Position numbers and translations under genes: made by a program. Positions 43,073 to 54,949 of a DNA stretch of 64,000 nt are shown in pieces. The notes beneath the pieces were generated by a model. It made no database searches, was not told the DNA's origin, and saw nothing but the letters and a program-made list of their open reading frames with translations. This DNA is from Hymenopus coronatus (lineage: Eukaryota > Arthropoda > Insecta > Mantodea > Hymenopodidae). The stretch is taken from NCBI GenBank assembly GCA_030762935.1, contig CM060880.1:15679001-15743000 (forward strand), written 5' to 3'. Within the stretch, counting starts at the first letter, position 1. Each line of letters begins with the position of its first letter.

Positions 43073-44807
43073 TAAATTTTGAGATAAACTCATCAAATTT
43101 TATTTAATTTTCATTATCACTTATTCAAATATTTTAAAATCAATGTCATATAAAACACCAATCCACACAACAAGTTGGGCGTCTGGATAATAGTGTAACC
43201 TAAAGTGTTTCTTTATATTTCCAACAATTTAATAACGGGTAACTCCATTCATTGTTACTTTTTAGACAGCATAACCTATAAGTAGAACTTGAACATAGTG
43301 CACACGAACTAAAGGATTTGGAATATCGCGCCAGTGCATACCAGTCCGTTGTGACCAACTGTGTTTTCAAGTCAAGTCACACAGCAATTACGCTTTGTGT
43401 TTGCCAAGTTTAATAATTCGACTTGGTTTCATTATGTTTTACTTTTCACTATGTATTTTACATGATTAATTTTTCGTGGCGACCGCATTATCTGTTCATA
43501 ATACAAATCATCAAACTTGAATCTATTGCAATTCGTTACAGAGTTATCGTATACGCTATATTGGTAACCTTTTGTTTTCTTTGATCTAAAACGTTACTCT
43601 TTTATCTAGTATAACCTACATAATGATTAAATGGCGGCAAACATAAATTTAGAAGAAAGTGAAATAGAAGAATCAAGTGAAATTATACAAGCCTCAGAAG
43701 AGTAACACTTGAACTACTACCCAAAAATCTAGAAAGCAATATGAAATAGAATTTAATTGCTTCATTGCCTGATGTAAGGAAAAACATGTTCAAAATAATT
43801 TCACTGAAAATATGCTCTTGGGTTACTTCGAAGTGAAATATCAATCATGGAAATCTTCACCATTATTGGCCAATACTCAATGATTAAACTCTGTCGTAAT
43901 GTCAAGAACAATCAAGATATTAGTAAGTATCATGAGCTTATAAAATTCTTAATTTAGCTGGGTAATGTATACGTTCCGAGCGCTGCATGGAAACATCTGA
44001 AATCTCGCTGCATGCGTAAGATGATCTCGTTCTAAACGTGATTTCTTTTAGTCTCAGGAATCATTATAATATTATTCACATTTTGTAAAAGGCAGTATCT
44101 GCCTACAGGTGTTAAAACTGGTTTTATTTTGTTCGTAGGGTTGCGAAACGTTTCGCAAATATTCCTATTCGTAAAATAAACCCCTATTTTTAAACCTTGC
44201 ATCATAATGTATTATTAAATGTTTGTATCATAGTATACCAACATAATAAAGCAAAGCATCTCTTATAGAATCCCGTAGATCTGAATTACTTTTGGAGGTC
44301 CATTTTATTTAGTTTAGTCAAGTCTCTATTTGAATTTAGTTGCAACATTTAAAATATTCTATTGGTAATCTAAAACCTCGCCATATCAAAGCCTACAGAA
44401 AATATAAGACAAGTATTAAAGGAAGTATATGCTCAAGGACACTTATTATTTTGAATTACAACTCTACCTTTGGCGATCTCAGTTTTGGTAGTATATTAAT
44501 CGACCGTTAGGAACGGTTATGTAGTTGTTTACAAGGTTTTCGTTGTTTCCGCCACTATGAATCATTATGGGTGGCTGCTAATATTGATACAAAAAATACC
44601 GCGATATGACAAGCTGTCGTCTATACTTACATCTAGGGGCTTTGAGGCAATTGTCCATTTTTAAGCACATTGCGATTCTAAAGCAATTCTGAGGTTACGT
44701 AAGCGCGCTTTTAAGTAATAATGCTTTATTTCAAGAATTGCTTATAGAAGTTCTCAGATGTTTGTTTTATCTGGAAATTTTTCAAAATTGATTTTCGTAT
44801 AACTTTT
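43073..44807. other. Region around a Crypton-like fragment
   Basis: Apart from the recombinase-like pseudogene at 43631-43957 I recognise no feature. The flanks are AT-rich and could be the rest of the same dead element. Confidence 0.4.
43631..43957 (+). pseudogene. Crypton-like tyrosine recombinase fragment (N-terminal domain)
   Basis: ATG at 43631 in an AAATGG context opens MAANINLEESEIEESSEIIQ and stops after 24 codons. After a frame change it reads KSRKQYEIEFNCFIA, CKEKHVQNNFTENMLLGYFE and VKYQSWKSSPLLAN. After a second shift it reads YSMIKLCRNVKNNQDISKY, then HELIKFLI and a stop. The 'KSRxQYExxYxxFxxWCxEK...ENVLLxYF...WxxYSMxKxT...NxDISKYxKLxxFL' layout is one I know from the N-terminal SAM-like domain of arthropod Crypton-type tyrosine recombinases. 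The catalytic R-HxxR-Y domain is absent. Confidence 0.55.
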
Positions 44808-45641
44808 TACTTTCTCTACACGTACTATGTACATAGTGTATAGAGACGGTATTGCACTCCACCAAAAAATTCGATACCGAGATTTCACCGGAAATATATG
44901 TTTTAGGGTCCCCTGCATCCAAAAAAAGTATTTTCAGAAAAAGGTCCGTGCGTGTGTCTGTGAACACGAAAACTCAAAAACGAAAAGTCGCTAAAATACC
45001 AAACTTGGTACTTAAGTGTAGTATCTTCCAGGGATGCAGCACGAAGATTTTGAGAAAAATCCTCTCACCCCAAACTACCCTTTACATGGAACTTTTTTCG
45101 AAAATTTTGATTTTCTAAAAAATGGCTGTAACGATTTTGATTAAAATAGCGTATATTAAAGATATTTACCTGACAAATAAATTGTATATTTTGAATTTTC
45201 TGGGAATAGCCTCTGAAGATTATCTACTTTATTCTGAGTGAATTTTACAGAATTTTGCCTAACTGCTAAACCGTAAGAAATGGACAAAAACTTACTACAC
45301 AAAAAATGTTATATACATTTTTTTTTCGTGGAGCTGGTCATTTTTGAGATATTGCTTGTTTTTGGTTTCAGATTTGAAAAACTTAACTTTTCTCATACAG
45401 GAATTTGTGAACTCCTTTTCATACAAATAAAGGAATTCCATTCCTATAGCAACCAGCTTTTGACTATCACTTTAACCTATGGTACCCCCTTATTTCGCTT
45501 CTACTTACAAGTAAGCAAGTAATATGACTATTTCTGCTAATTTTTTCTTAATTAGCATGAAGTAAATAGAAGTATAAGGTTTTTGACAATAATTTGTTGC
45601 AGATATGTAGAAAAAGTCATGTGAATGGAACACATCAGATT
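44808..45641 (+). mobile_element. Family G copy 10, full length
   Basis: Perfect left hairpin (CTCTACACGTACTATGTACA, TAGTGTATAGAGACGGT), all internal blocks and the right end GGAACACATCAGAT, followed by an ATT microsatellite. Confidence 0.88.
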
Positions 45642-45690
45642 ATTATATTATTATTATTATCATTATTATTAGCATCATCATCATTATTAT
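45642..45690. repeat. (ATT)n/(ATC)n microsatellite
   Basis: An imperfect ATT/ATC trinucleotide run that starts exactly at the family-G right end. Confidence 0.8.
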
Positions 45691-45719
45691 AATTGTTTTT
45701 TCTTTCTTTTTTGTGATTT

Positions 45720-46170
45720 CTTCTGATTTCATCAACGCATGCGAGAAGCGATCTTGCGCTGTGTTAGCTCTAGGTTAGTGCATGAGTAAATAAATGGATT
45801 TTCGTGTAATTAGCCGTTAGTGATTTCCGCTACTTTCATCAAAGCATGCGAGCGAATTCACCAAAGTTTGGAACGAAAGCAGCATACTCTCTATTTTGTT
45901 AGGTTTAGGTTAGTGCGTAAATTGATTTTCTCTTCTTCTTTTTAGTATTTTGCAGTGGTTTCACAAAGCATCCCGGCGAAGTGAACATGCTTTCTGTTAG
46001 TTCTGGGTTAGTCTCTAAATTAGTGTGGATGTGAAAAAATATTAATTTTCATGTAACTTGCTTTTAGTCATTTCTAGCGTTTTCAACTAAGTATAGGATC
46101 GAAGCGACTATTGCTCTAGATTAGTATGTAGACACAATTAATTTTGCGACAGTAATTGCATCAATCCAGC
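45720..46170. repeat. Degenerate tandem repeat, about four units of 95-125 bp
   Basis: Each unit contains a CATCAAMGCATGCGAGCGAA-like block, then TTGTTAGRTYTAGGTTAGTG and AAATTGATTTTCGTGTAACT, then TTAGTGATTTC. The CATGCGAG, TAGGTTAGT and TTTTCRTGTAA landmarks recur in order at about 45735-45820, 45840-45945, 45965-46070 and 46085-46165, with decreasing similarity. Confidence 0.55.
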
Positions 46171-48041
46171 ATCGTATGGGAAGAGCATTTCAATTCATTT
46201 TTTATCACTATTATGTTTTCACAACTTCTACATGCCATTTTTATCAGAAAAGTATGCTGTAGTGTTATGCTTTTGTGAATCAAATCAACAATTTGATAGA
46301 AAGTGGCAACACATGTTTATTGGAAAAGAAGACGCGCAGGTTTTATGAAGAAAGAAAGAAGGGAAAAAAACAAAAACAAAACAAAAAAACAAAAAAAAAA
46401 AAATTGGCAGTGTAGTTGTGCGTATGTAAAAATTACAAAATGGAGTATGTATTTACATTTTCCGACGACTTTTGCGTATCAGAAAATGCCTTAAGTAGAG
46501 CGAATGGATGAGCCACAGCAACTCAAGTGATTACATCTAGTGTAAGAAACACGATCCATGTGAATATTGACCGCTCAGGTTAGTATTTTTAACATTTTCA
46601 ATCTGGACGTACTGCGGAAGTTTTACTTATCAACCATCAAATTAAGATGTGAATGTAATGTCTGTTGGTTAATGAAATAAATATAGCTATGTATAGCAAC
46701 ATCGTTGTTATTGTGGTTTGGGCAATAGGTATTTTAGACACATGCCTCTCTTTTCAATAACTATTAGGTATACCTGGAAATTATCTTCCATGTATATAAC
46801 AAGGAAACTGCGTTTAATGAAAGTAGATGCTATCCTCTTATTTGAACAGTTTTCTTAAACATATAAAAATCCAACTTTAGCTAACATAATAAACCTGACC
46901 TTACGTTATATATTTTTTAAAATTAGGCACATTTTATTTTATGTCGCTTTAACAACTTGGTTATTTCACGACGATACTCCTTTGACGATATGCATTGAAC
47001 AGTAGCCTTTTAAGGTCTCATCCCCGCACCATACTGCCTTCGTGTCGCGCCAGTCAGACGTCCACTCCAGCTGCACTAATATTAGCAGTCATATGGCTAA
47101 CCTATACCATACCTATTACTTAGCTCCGCGTCAAACAGATGGGGTTAGGGAGCCGTTCAATCTACTACTTACACCAACTATGGATAGATGGCTGCGCAAT
47201 CGCAAATTCCAACAGTGTTGCTAATGTTTTAGGCTTAAGGTCGTGGTTATGGTATAACATATCCAATTCTGTATTTACCTTGGCGATTGAGGGGGAAACA
47301 AAACCAGATTAGTCAGCCAATGGGATTTGAAGCCACGTCTTCCCGAATGCAGGTCATATACATTACCGCCTGAGCCATCCCGTTGAGCATCTCTGACTGC
47401 TGTAGTCAGTTTTTACGTTCCCACTCTAATTTAATCTGGCTAATAGATACCAGCATCAGTTTTACGATTGCAATTGAAACTCTGCTGAGTTGATTAACAG
47501 AGAATTACGTAACGTAACAATGGAAAGGTTTTATAGTTTTTAGAATGATGTCGATAAATCAGTGACAGTGTTTTTGGAAAGGGCAGTAAAAAACATAACC
47601 TTGCAGCAAATATTGACCGCGGTTATATAATACCTGAAGGCAATTACTTTAGACGGAACAAGACACTTCTTTTTTCAAGTACTTGCTGCCTTTCACTGCA
47701 TACAACTTCTCAAGAAACGCTGAAAGAATGTGTATAATGGCTTTTAGTGCCTTTGTTTCGCACTCTGCCAGTCCTGAACATGCTTTTGCTTCAGAGCAGT
47801 ATTTTTAACATCGCTAGAACCTTGTTTTCCTGAAAAGTGACAGAAATGTTCAGAAGTAGTGAATACGTAACTGACTCACATCAGTATTCCGTCTTCTTAG
47901 AATGTAGTCACTATGCAATAAACTACATCCCTTAAACTTTGATATATTTCATATGAATATTAATAGTTTTGCTATATCCTGCGATTATTTATTACCAATA
48001 TTATATTGATAGATAAAGTGTACATGTGCATCAATGCTAAC
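46171..48041. other. Spacer, one SINE trace
   Basis: No gene recognised. The 60-codon plus ORFs at 46303 (lysine-rich, from an A-rich tract) and 47042 have no motif. A SINE-S-like copy lies at 47275-47415. Confidence 0.45.
47275..47415 (-). mobile_element. SINE family S copy 2
   Basis: Minus-strand head GGGATGGCTCAGGCGGTAAT, GACCTGCATTCGGGAAGACG and GGCTTCAAATCCCATTGGC resembles the tRNA-like head at 33.2 kb. The body is short or degraded. Confidence 0.5.
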
Positions 48042-48284
48042 ATCTTTTTTTTAGTTTAACGTCGTTTAATCTGGTTGGTCATACCGGACGATGAATGAAA
48101 TTGGTGAAATGTGCTCAAATGATCTCGGGGTCCATGGAGCTTAAAGTTACTCAACATTCGTCTTCTCAGGATAAGGGAACTCCGAAAAAAACCTTATCCA
48201 GGTAACTCGCCCTAAGCGAGATTCGAACTCACGACCTCTTGAATGTGAGGCAGACACGCTACTACCGCACTACCCAGGCGGGCT
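48042..48284 (-). mobile_element. SINE family A copy 5
   Basis: Reverse complement: GCCCGCCTGGGTAGTGCGGT, GTGAGTTCGAATCTCGCTTA, GGCGAGTTACCTGGATAAGG, GACGAATGTTGAGTAACTTT and CTCCATGGACCCCGAGATCA. A complete tRNA-like head with intact A and B boxes makes it one of the best preserved copies. Confidence 0.9.
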
Positions 48285-48316
48285 TTCGATGTTTTGTGTT
48301 TCTGTTGTGTTATTTT

Positions 48317-49180
48317 TACTTTCTCTATACGCACTATGTACATAGTGTATAGAGAAGGCATTGCACTCCACCAAAAAATTTGATACCGAGATTTCACCGT
48401 AAATATATGTTTTAGGGTCCCCTGTATCCAAAAAATATTTTCAGAAAAAGGTCCGTGTGTGTGTCAGTGTGTCCGAGTGTCTGTGAACACGATAACTCAA
48501 AACCGAAAAGTCGGTAAAATACCAAACTTGGTATTTAAGTTTTGTATCTTCCAGGGATGCGACACGAAGATTTTGAGAAAAATCCCCCCACCCCAAACTA
48601 CCCTTTACATGCAACTTTTTTCAAAGATTTTGATTTTCTCAAAAATAGCTCTAACGATTTTGATTAAAATGTCGTATATAAAACATATTTACCTGACAAA
48701 TAAAATGTATATCTTGAATTTTCTGGGAATAGCCTCTGAAGAGTAGTTTATTCTGGATTTTACTGAATTTTGAATAACTGCTAAACCGTAAGAGATGGAC
48801 AAAAACTTACCACTATACAAATGTAGAGCACTTTAAAACATACAATTTATGTTACATACATTTTTTTCGTGGAGTTGATTGTTTTTGAGATATTCCTTGT
48901 TTTTGGTTTCAGCTATAAAAACATACTTTTCCATACAGGACTTTGTGAACTCGTGTCCATACAAACGAAGGAACTACAGTCACATAGCAACCAGCTTTTG
49001 ACCATCACTTTAACCTATGATACTCCCTTATTTCGCTTCTACTTACAAGGAAGCAAGTAATAAGACTATTTCTGCTAATTTTTTCTCGATTAACAGGAAG
49101 TAAATAGAAGCATAAGCTTTTTAACAATCATTTATTGCAGAGATGTAGAGAAAGTCATGTGAATGGAACACATCAGATTT
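48317..49180 (+). mobile_element. Family G copy 11, full length
   Basis: TTACTTTCTCTATACGCACT with ATGTACATAGTGTATAGAGA at the left; GTAGAGAAAGTCATGTGAAT and GGAACACATCAGATTTTTT at the right. A good type copy. Confidence 0.9.
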
Positions 49181-49377
49181 TTTATGTTCTGCTATGATTT
49201 AATTTTTAATTAATTTTGTGACATTCTTGTCACTTATTTTGTAATCAAAATGATATTGTAAATTTTAAGTGAAAAATTGTACTTGAGGAAACCTGTAATG
49301 TTCACATTATAGATAAATAAATAAACAAATAAATAAAACACTAGCAATCATTCCTTCAAAGAGAGGCGGAGCATTAA
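49181..49377 (+). repeat. Possible LINE 3' tail with (ATAA)n
   Basis: GGAAACCTGTAATGTTCACA, then (ATAAATAA)n at 49311-49338, looks like a retroposed 3' end. No coding part. Confidence 0.3.
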
Positions 49378-49855
49378 AAAAATCTATGTGTTCCATTCAC
49401 ATGACTTTCTCTACATATCTGTAACAAATTATTGTTAATGAGCTTATTCTTCTATCCACTTCATGTTAATCCAGATAAACACTAGCAGAAACGTCTTATT
49501 ACTTGGTTCCTAATAAGTAGAAGAGAAATAGGGAATACACCAGGCTAAACCGAGTCACATGTTTTAAAATGTGGTTGCTATGGAATTTATATCCATTTCT
49601 TTGCGTGGTCAGAAGCTGTCAAGTTCCTGTATGAGAAAAGTATAAATATTTTAAAACTGAAACCAATAACAAGGAATATCTCAAAAGCGATCAACTTCAG
49701 GGAAAAAACCGTATATAACATAAATTGTGTGCTTTAAGGTGCTCTACATTTTTCGTGTTTTAAGTTTTTTTTCAATCTTTTACGGGTTACTAGTCATACA
49801 ACATTCAAAACATTTCATCCAGAATAAAGAGGTCCTTAGAGGCTATTCCCAGAAA

Positions 49856-49898
<43 letters not shown>

Positions 49899-50273
49899 TA
49901 TTTGTCATGTAATTTTTAATCAAAATCGTTAGAGCCGTTTTTGAGAAAATCAAAAGTTTCGAAATTTGTTCAATGTAAAGGGTAGTTGGAGGTAAGGGAA
50001 TTTTCTTTAAAATCTTCGCATGCTTGGGAGATACTGAACTTAAATACCAAGTTCGGTATTTAATGAACTTTTCGTTTTTGATCTATGTTGCCCCCCCCTC
50101 ACACACACACACACACATACACAGTCTTACGGGCATTTTTTCTAGTAAATGTTTTTGTTTCGGATCCAGGGGGGCTTAAAACATGTATTTCCGGTGAAAT
50201 CTCGGTACTGAATTTTGGGTGCAATACAATAGCTTCTCTATACACTATGCACATAGTACGTGTAGAGAAAGTA
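49378..50273 (-). mobile_element. Family G copy 12, full length, with internal CA expansions
   Basis: AAAATCTATGTGTTCCATTC at the inverted right end; GTACGTGTAGAGAAAGTAA at the inverted left end. Two (AC)n tracts (49859-49891 and 50098-50120) have grown inside it, the second at the family's own GTGTGTCTGTG site. Confidence 0.88.
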
Positions 50274-50599
50274 ATAATATACAATTGGTGCCAACAACTA
50301 GCATCCTCTTCCTTTGTGAAAGGTATGGTAAACAAATTGTTTCTTCAAATTAAATCATGTTCATGATATATGATAACTTCATTTTAAATATGTTGGTACC
50401 ATCAAAGCATGTTGGATGTAGAGAGAGGCATATTAAAAATCGCTTATTACGCCTTTTAATTGATAAGATTCGAAAACGAGTACAATGAAGCTTGTGCCAC
50501 ATTCAGCTTACATGGTAAGGAAAATTTAAAAAGAAAAGTCGCGGGTAAATCGATATAGAACACATCTGAAATAGTTTCAGTGATACGGCGGCCTTTTAC

Positions 50600-50665
50600 C
50601 TTTGAAGCATTATCTATTGCCTCTCGCCAATGGTATTCACTCATGTAGTTGTCATTGGACTTCAT
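50600..50665 (-). CDS. Candidate initiator exon, unknown product (weak)
   Basis: The minus strand reads MKSNDNYMSEYHWREAIDNA plus SK (22 codons) and then a donor-like AAGGTAAAA. The ATG follows AATAA. The composition is protein-like, but I know no family, and no following exon is evident. It could be chance. Confidence 0.15.
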
Positions 50666-50692
50666 TTATTTGGATTGTTGTACGTTAGAGCA

Positions 50693-50845
50693 CACACATT
50701 CACGTTTTAGTTCATGTCACCAGACTCCTGGGAGGATAGGCAATACTCTTGGCTAGAGAAAACTCCCCATTCCAGCCGGAAATCGAACCCGGGACTCCTC
50801 GTACAGTTCTACTGACTGAGCTACCTCTTATTATATGCTCTTTGC
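50693..50845 (-). mobile_element. tRNA-headed SINE (family D-like)
   Basis: Minus-strand head AGGTAGCTCAGTCAGTAGAA and AGTCCCGGGTTCGATTTCCG, then GCTGGAATGGGGAGTTTTCT. The head and the 'GGGGARTTTTC' continuation resemble family D. Confidence 0.55.
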
Positions 50846-50999
50846 ATGCGATCAAGAGGGACATGAACGGTAGTATACTACCTAAAAACTGCTGAGAATA
50901 TCTCGGAAATGGTTAATGCTACAATAAAACATTTATTTGACACAGAGTGGATATTTTAACAATCTCCCAAAGTTATTGTAGTAAGGTTTTGTGTATTTC

Positions 51000-52032
51000 A
51001 TATTTTACACTCACATGATTTCCTCTAGCCATTTTTTTACAAATTATTCTTAAAAATGCATAATATATAAAAGCTTTTATTATGCATTTCCTTGTAAATA
51101 CAAAGGAATATGAGGATATATTAGACCAAAGCGATAGTTAACTCTTTTAAAAACTGGTCGCTATTTGATTGCTTTTACTGTTTGCTTGATTAGGAACAAG
51201 AAAAACGAATAACGATCTCATTTAAGGAAAGTATAAGTATTTTAAAATTGAAACCAATAACAAGGAATGTCTCCAGGATGGTTAACTCAAAAAAGAAAAG
51301 TATATTACATAAGTCGCGTACTTTAAAGAGATTTATACTTTTGATATTTTTAAGATTTGTCTAGCTCTTTATGGTTTCCAAGTTATGAAAAAGACATCCA
51401 GAATAAAGAGGGCTATTCCCATAAAATTTTAGATAAACAATTTATAACGTTTTAATCAAAATTGTTTGAGCATTTTTGAGAAAATGGAAAGTTTTTAAAA
51501 CGCTTTCATGTAAAAGGTAGTTTGCGGTGAGGGATTATCTTGACATAAATGGAGTGTTATTTATGGACGCTCTTTGACTGCTGTGGTTCTCAGCATCCTA
51601 TTTTAAATTGCGCGTGAAAGATCGCTTAATTTTGCTCAGAGGCCTCTCTATCAGGCTTATTTTACATGCCGTAAATCTATGACACGGGACCAACAGCTTT
51701 ACTTCATTTCCGAAGGAAGCCATGCCAAGATTTTAACACCCGAAAAAATCCATCGTCCTCCGGACCTTGGTATATGAAGTTAGTATGGTAACCATTACAC
51801 CACGGAGGACGACAAAATGGATTTTCTTGAAAATCTCCGTGTCGCATCCTTGGAAGATGTTGAACTTAAATGCACTTTTCACTTTTAAGTTACGGTGTTC
51901 ATAGACACGCAGGAACCTTTGCTTTAGTCATGTATAGTTTCAGTGAACTCCAGTATTGAATTGTTGGGTGAAATACAATATTTTCTCTAAGTACTATGTA
52001 CATTGTACCAGCATGTACTTGCTAGAGAAAGT
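51000..52032 (-). mobile_element. Family G copy 13, split by a family-C SINE
   Basis: CACTCACATGATTTCCTCTA near the inverted right end; CTATGTACATTGTACC and CTAGAGAAAGTAA at the inverted left end. Interrupted at about 51552-51815. Confidence 0.8.
51552..51815 (-). mobile_element. SINE family C copy 5, nested in family G
   Basis: ATTTATGGACGCTCTTTGAC, AGGCCTCTCTATCAGGCTTA, TTTACATGCCGTAAATCTAT and GGTAACCATTACACCACGGA (inverse of the tRNA-like head). It splits family-G copy 13, so family C was active after that copy arrived. Confidence 0.82.
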
Positions 52033-52037
52033 AATTA

Positions 52038-52886
52038 AAAAAATCTGATGTGTACCACTCACATGACTTTCTCTATATCCCTGCAACAAATTATTCTGAA
52101 AAACCTTATACTTCTATTTACTTCATGCTTACCAGAAAAAATTAGCAATTAGTCTTATTACTTGCTTCCTTGTAAGTAGAAGCGAAATAAGGGAGTACCA
52201 TAGGTTAAAGTGGTAATCAAAAGCTGATTGCTATGTGACTGAAGTTCCTTTGTTTGTACGGACAGGAGTTGACAAATTCCTGTATGAGAAAAGTATAAGT
52301 TTTTCAAAGCAGAAATAAAAAACAAGGAATGTCAAAAACGATGAACTCCACGAAAAAAATGTATATGACATAAATTGTGTGTTTTAACGTGCTCTATATT
52401 TTTCGTGCAGTAAGTTTTTGTCCATCTCTTACAGTTTAGCAGTTATTCAAAATTCCGTAAAATTCATCCAGAATAAAGCACTTTTCAGAGGCTATTCCCA
52501 GAAAATTCGAAATATACATTTTAATTGTCAGGTAAATAGTTTTAATATACGAAATATTAATAAAATCGTTATGGCCATGTTTTAAAAAATCAAAATTTTC
52601 GAAAAAAGTTCCATGTAAAGGGTAGTTGGGGTGGGGAGATTTTTCTCAAAATCTTCGTGTCGCATCTCTGGAATATACCAAACTTAAATACCAAGTTTGG
52701 TATTTTATCGACTTTTCGTTTTTGAGTTATCGTGTTCACAGACACACGGACATTTTTCCGAAAATGCTTTTTTTAGTTAAAGGGGGCCCTAAAACATATA
52801 TTTCCGGTGAAATCTCGGTATCGAATTTTTGGGTGGAGTGCAATACCTTCTCTATACACTATGTACATAGCGGGTATAGAGAAAAT
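52038..52886 (-). mobile_element. Family G copy 14, full length
   Basis: AAATCTGATGTGTACCACTC at the inverted right end, through CACCAAACTTAAATACCAAG-type centre, to CTATGTACATAGCGGGTATA at the left hairpin. It starts six bases after copy 13 ends, in the same orientation. Confidence 0.88.
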
Positions 52887-53431
52887 AATAAAAAGGACTT
52901 CACAGGTTATTCACGGAGAACTCAAAACATTAGAAGAACCCTGAAAAAGAAAACATTTACAGCATTCGATTTCCATTTTGTTAGGGTTCAGCGAAGTGTA
53001 CATTCTGGCACACAACTTGCAGTTTTGGCATAACAGCATTGCTCGTACTGTAGTCGCTATGTTTTATCACTATAGGCTGTCAGAGATTTGGTCTTTCTTT
53101 GCATGTGATATTTCCCACACTCTCTGCCGCACAGTTTACAGCGCATTTGTTTATAGATTTATGTAATAATTTTACTACGTATATCAAATGGTGGAACCAA
53201 TGTATACTGAGTCTGTTCACTACATGTCGTAGTTCATAATTTACTACCGTGCAGACTCTATACAGGCTGTTTCAAAACTCTTCCGAACAAATATAACAGT
53301 CTTATAGCTTACACTTGAACTATAGTAGTACGAAATTTAATATCACATCATTTTTTCAGTCGGTACTTCGTTATTCTTTTATATTTTGGGGTAACTATAT
53401 CACATAACGAATGCTTTAACTTTACAACGAC
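52887..53431. other. Spacer with a small repeat
   Basis: 53268-53400 (CAGGCTGTTTCAAAACTCTT, then ACTTGAACTATAG) is related to 39221-39345. The CAGGCTGTTTCAAAA start resembles a transposon terminus. No gene. Confidence 0.4.
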
Positions 53432-54207
53432 AAAAATCTGATGTGTCCCATTCACATGACTTTCTCTACATCTCTGAAAAAAAAATATTATTGAAAAACT
53501 TATGCTTCTATTTAGCAGAAATAATCTTATTACCTGGTTCCTTGTTAGTAGAAGCGAAATAAGGGACTACGATAGGTTAAAGCTATAGACAAAAGCTGGT
53601 TGCTATGTGACTGAATTCCGTTGTTTGTATGGACAGGAGTTGGCAAATTCCTGTATGAGAAAAGTATAAGTTTTTCAAAGCTGAAACCAATAACAAAGAA
53701 TATCTCAAAACCGAGAAGTTCACGAAAAATTCATATTACATAAATTGTGTATTTTAACGTGCTCTACATTTTTTTGTGTCAAATTTTTGTCCATCTCTTA
53801 CGGTTTAGCAGTTATGCAAAATTCCATAAAATGCATTCAGAATAAGGTAGTGTTCAGAGGCTATTCCCAGAAAATTCAAGATATACATTTTATTTGTCAG
53901 GTAAATATTTTAATCAAAATCGTTAGAGCCATTTTTGAGAGGGGGATTTTCTTGAAAATCTTTGTGTCGCATCCTTGGAAGATACCAAACATAAATACCA
54001 AGTTTGATTTTTAATAGACATTTCGTTTTTGAGCTATGCTGCCCCCCCCCCACACACACAGATAGACACTCACGAAAAGTTTTCTAAAAAGTTTTTTATT
54101 CAGGAGGTCTCAAAACCTGTATTTCCGGTGAAACCTCGGTATAGAATTTTGGGTGCATTACAATAACTTCTCAATAGACTATGTACATAGCACGTGCAGA
54201 GAAAGTA
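53432..54207 (-). mobile_element. Family G copy 15
   Basis: AAAATCTGATGTGTCCCATT at the inverted right end to CTATGTACATAGCACGTGCA and GAGAAAGTAAAA. An internal deletion removes part of the TCAAAATTTTCGAAAAA block, leaving GAGAGGGGGATTTTCTTG. The same deletion junction is shared with 54781-54945. Confidence 0.85.
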
Positions 54208-54216
54208 AAAAAAGGC

Positions 54217-54660
54217 TATAAGAATTTTGTTAAATAAATCTGAATGTGTGCATTGTAAGCCTCTTTTTAAAACATTACATTTATTAACAATAATAAACTT
54301 ATATATTTATAATTTAACAATATACACCTGGCAGAGGAAAGCCAGTTTTAAAAAAGTTTGTGATAAGCATACTAAGACAAGAATTAACTTTAATTTGGAT
54401 ATTCCTAATTTTAGATTAAATACGATGGCGTCAAGTTATTTAATAATGGATATAAAGCTATGTAATAAATACCGCTAAAATAATACAGGTTACCACTTCC
54501 TATTTTTTAAAAATATGTCTATAATTGGATAGTTTTTAATCCTATTGATGATTATGTAAATATGACAAATGTTTCTTTTTAAACTATGTTTTTGTGTGAC
54601 GATGCCATTGTCCATGCGATTTAAGGCTTAATAAAATTACAATTACGATTACATTTTGAA
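54217..54660 (+). pseudogene. 3' end of a second non-LTR retrotransposon
   Basis: The frame LNKSECVHCKPLFKTLHLLT, then IINLYIYNLTIYTWQRKASF and FNLDIPNFRLNTMASSYL, ends IKLCNKYR (stop near 54478). It matches the C-terminal region of LINE polymerases ('H..PLFK.L.iL....lY.yn......Y.iP..RlN....sf...GikL.N.'). The tail AATAAAATTACAATTACGAT ends the element. Confidence 0.55.
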
Positions 54661-54780
54661 ACTCTTTTAGGGCATTTTTTATGTAACGTTGAAAATTATA
54701 TCATTTTGAAATTAGGCAGCACACAAAGCACTCGTGTATGGTACCTGCATACTCACACCTCAGGGAGTGTTCTTGGCAAG

Positions 54781-54903
54781 CCAGTTTTGAGAGGGGGATT
54801 TTCTTGAAAATCTTTGTGTCGCATCCTTGGAAGATACCAAACATAAATACCAAGTATGGTTTTTAACAGGCATTTCGTTTTTGAGCTATGCTGCCCATCC
54901 CCA

Positions 54904-54945
<42 letters not shown>
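54781..54945 (-). mobile_element. Family G fragment with a long (AC)n
   Basis: GAGAGGGGGATTTTCTTGAA and CATCCTTGGAAGATACCAAA are nearly identical to 53938-54050, including the deletion junction. (AC)n at 54904-54945 truncates it. It is probably a local duplicate of copy 15. Confidence 0.75.

Positions 54946-54949
<4 letters not shown>

Larger units (their letters stand above)
50274..50999. other. Spacer with a candidate small exon and a SINE
   Basis: Contains the candidate exon at 50600-50665 and a tRNA-headed SINE at 50693-50845, both minus. Otherwise unrecognised. Confidence 0.4.

Noticed and set aside
46303..46494. Lysine-rich small protein
   Set aside because: The basic stretch comes from an A-rich low-complexity tract; no conserved context.
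54753..54944. Cysteine/valine repeat protein (VCVCVCV)
   Set aside because: It is a translation of an (AC)n microsatellite.
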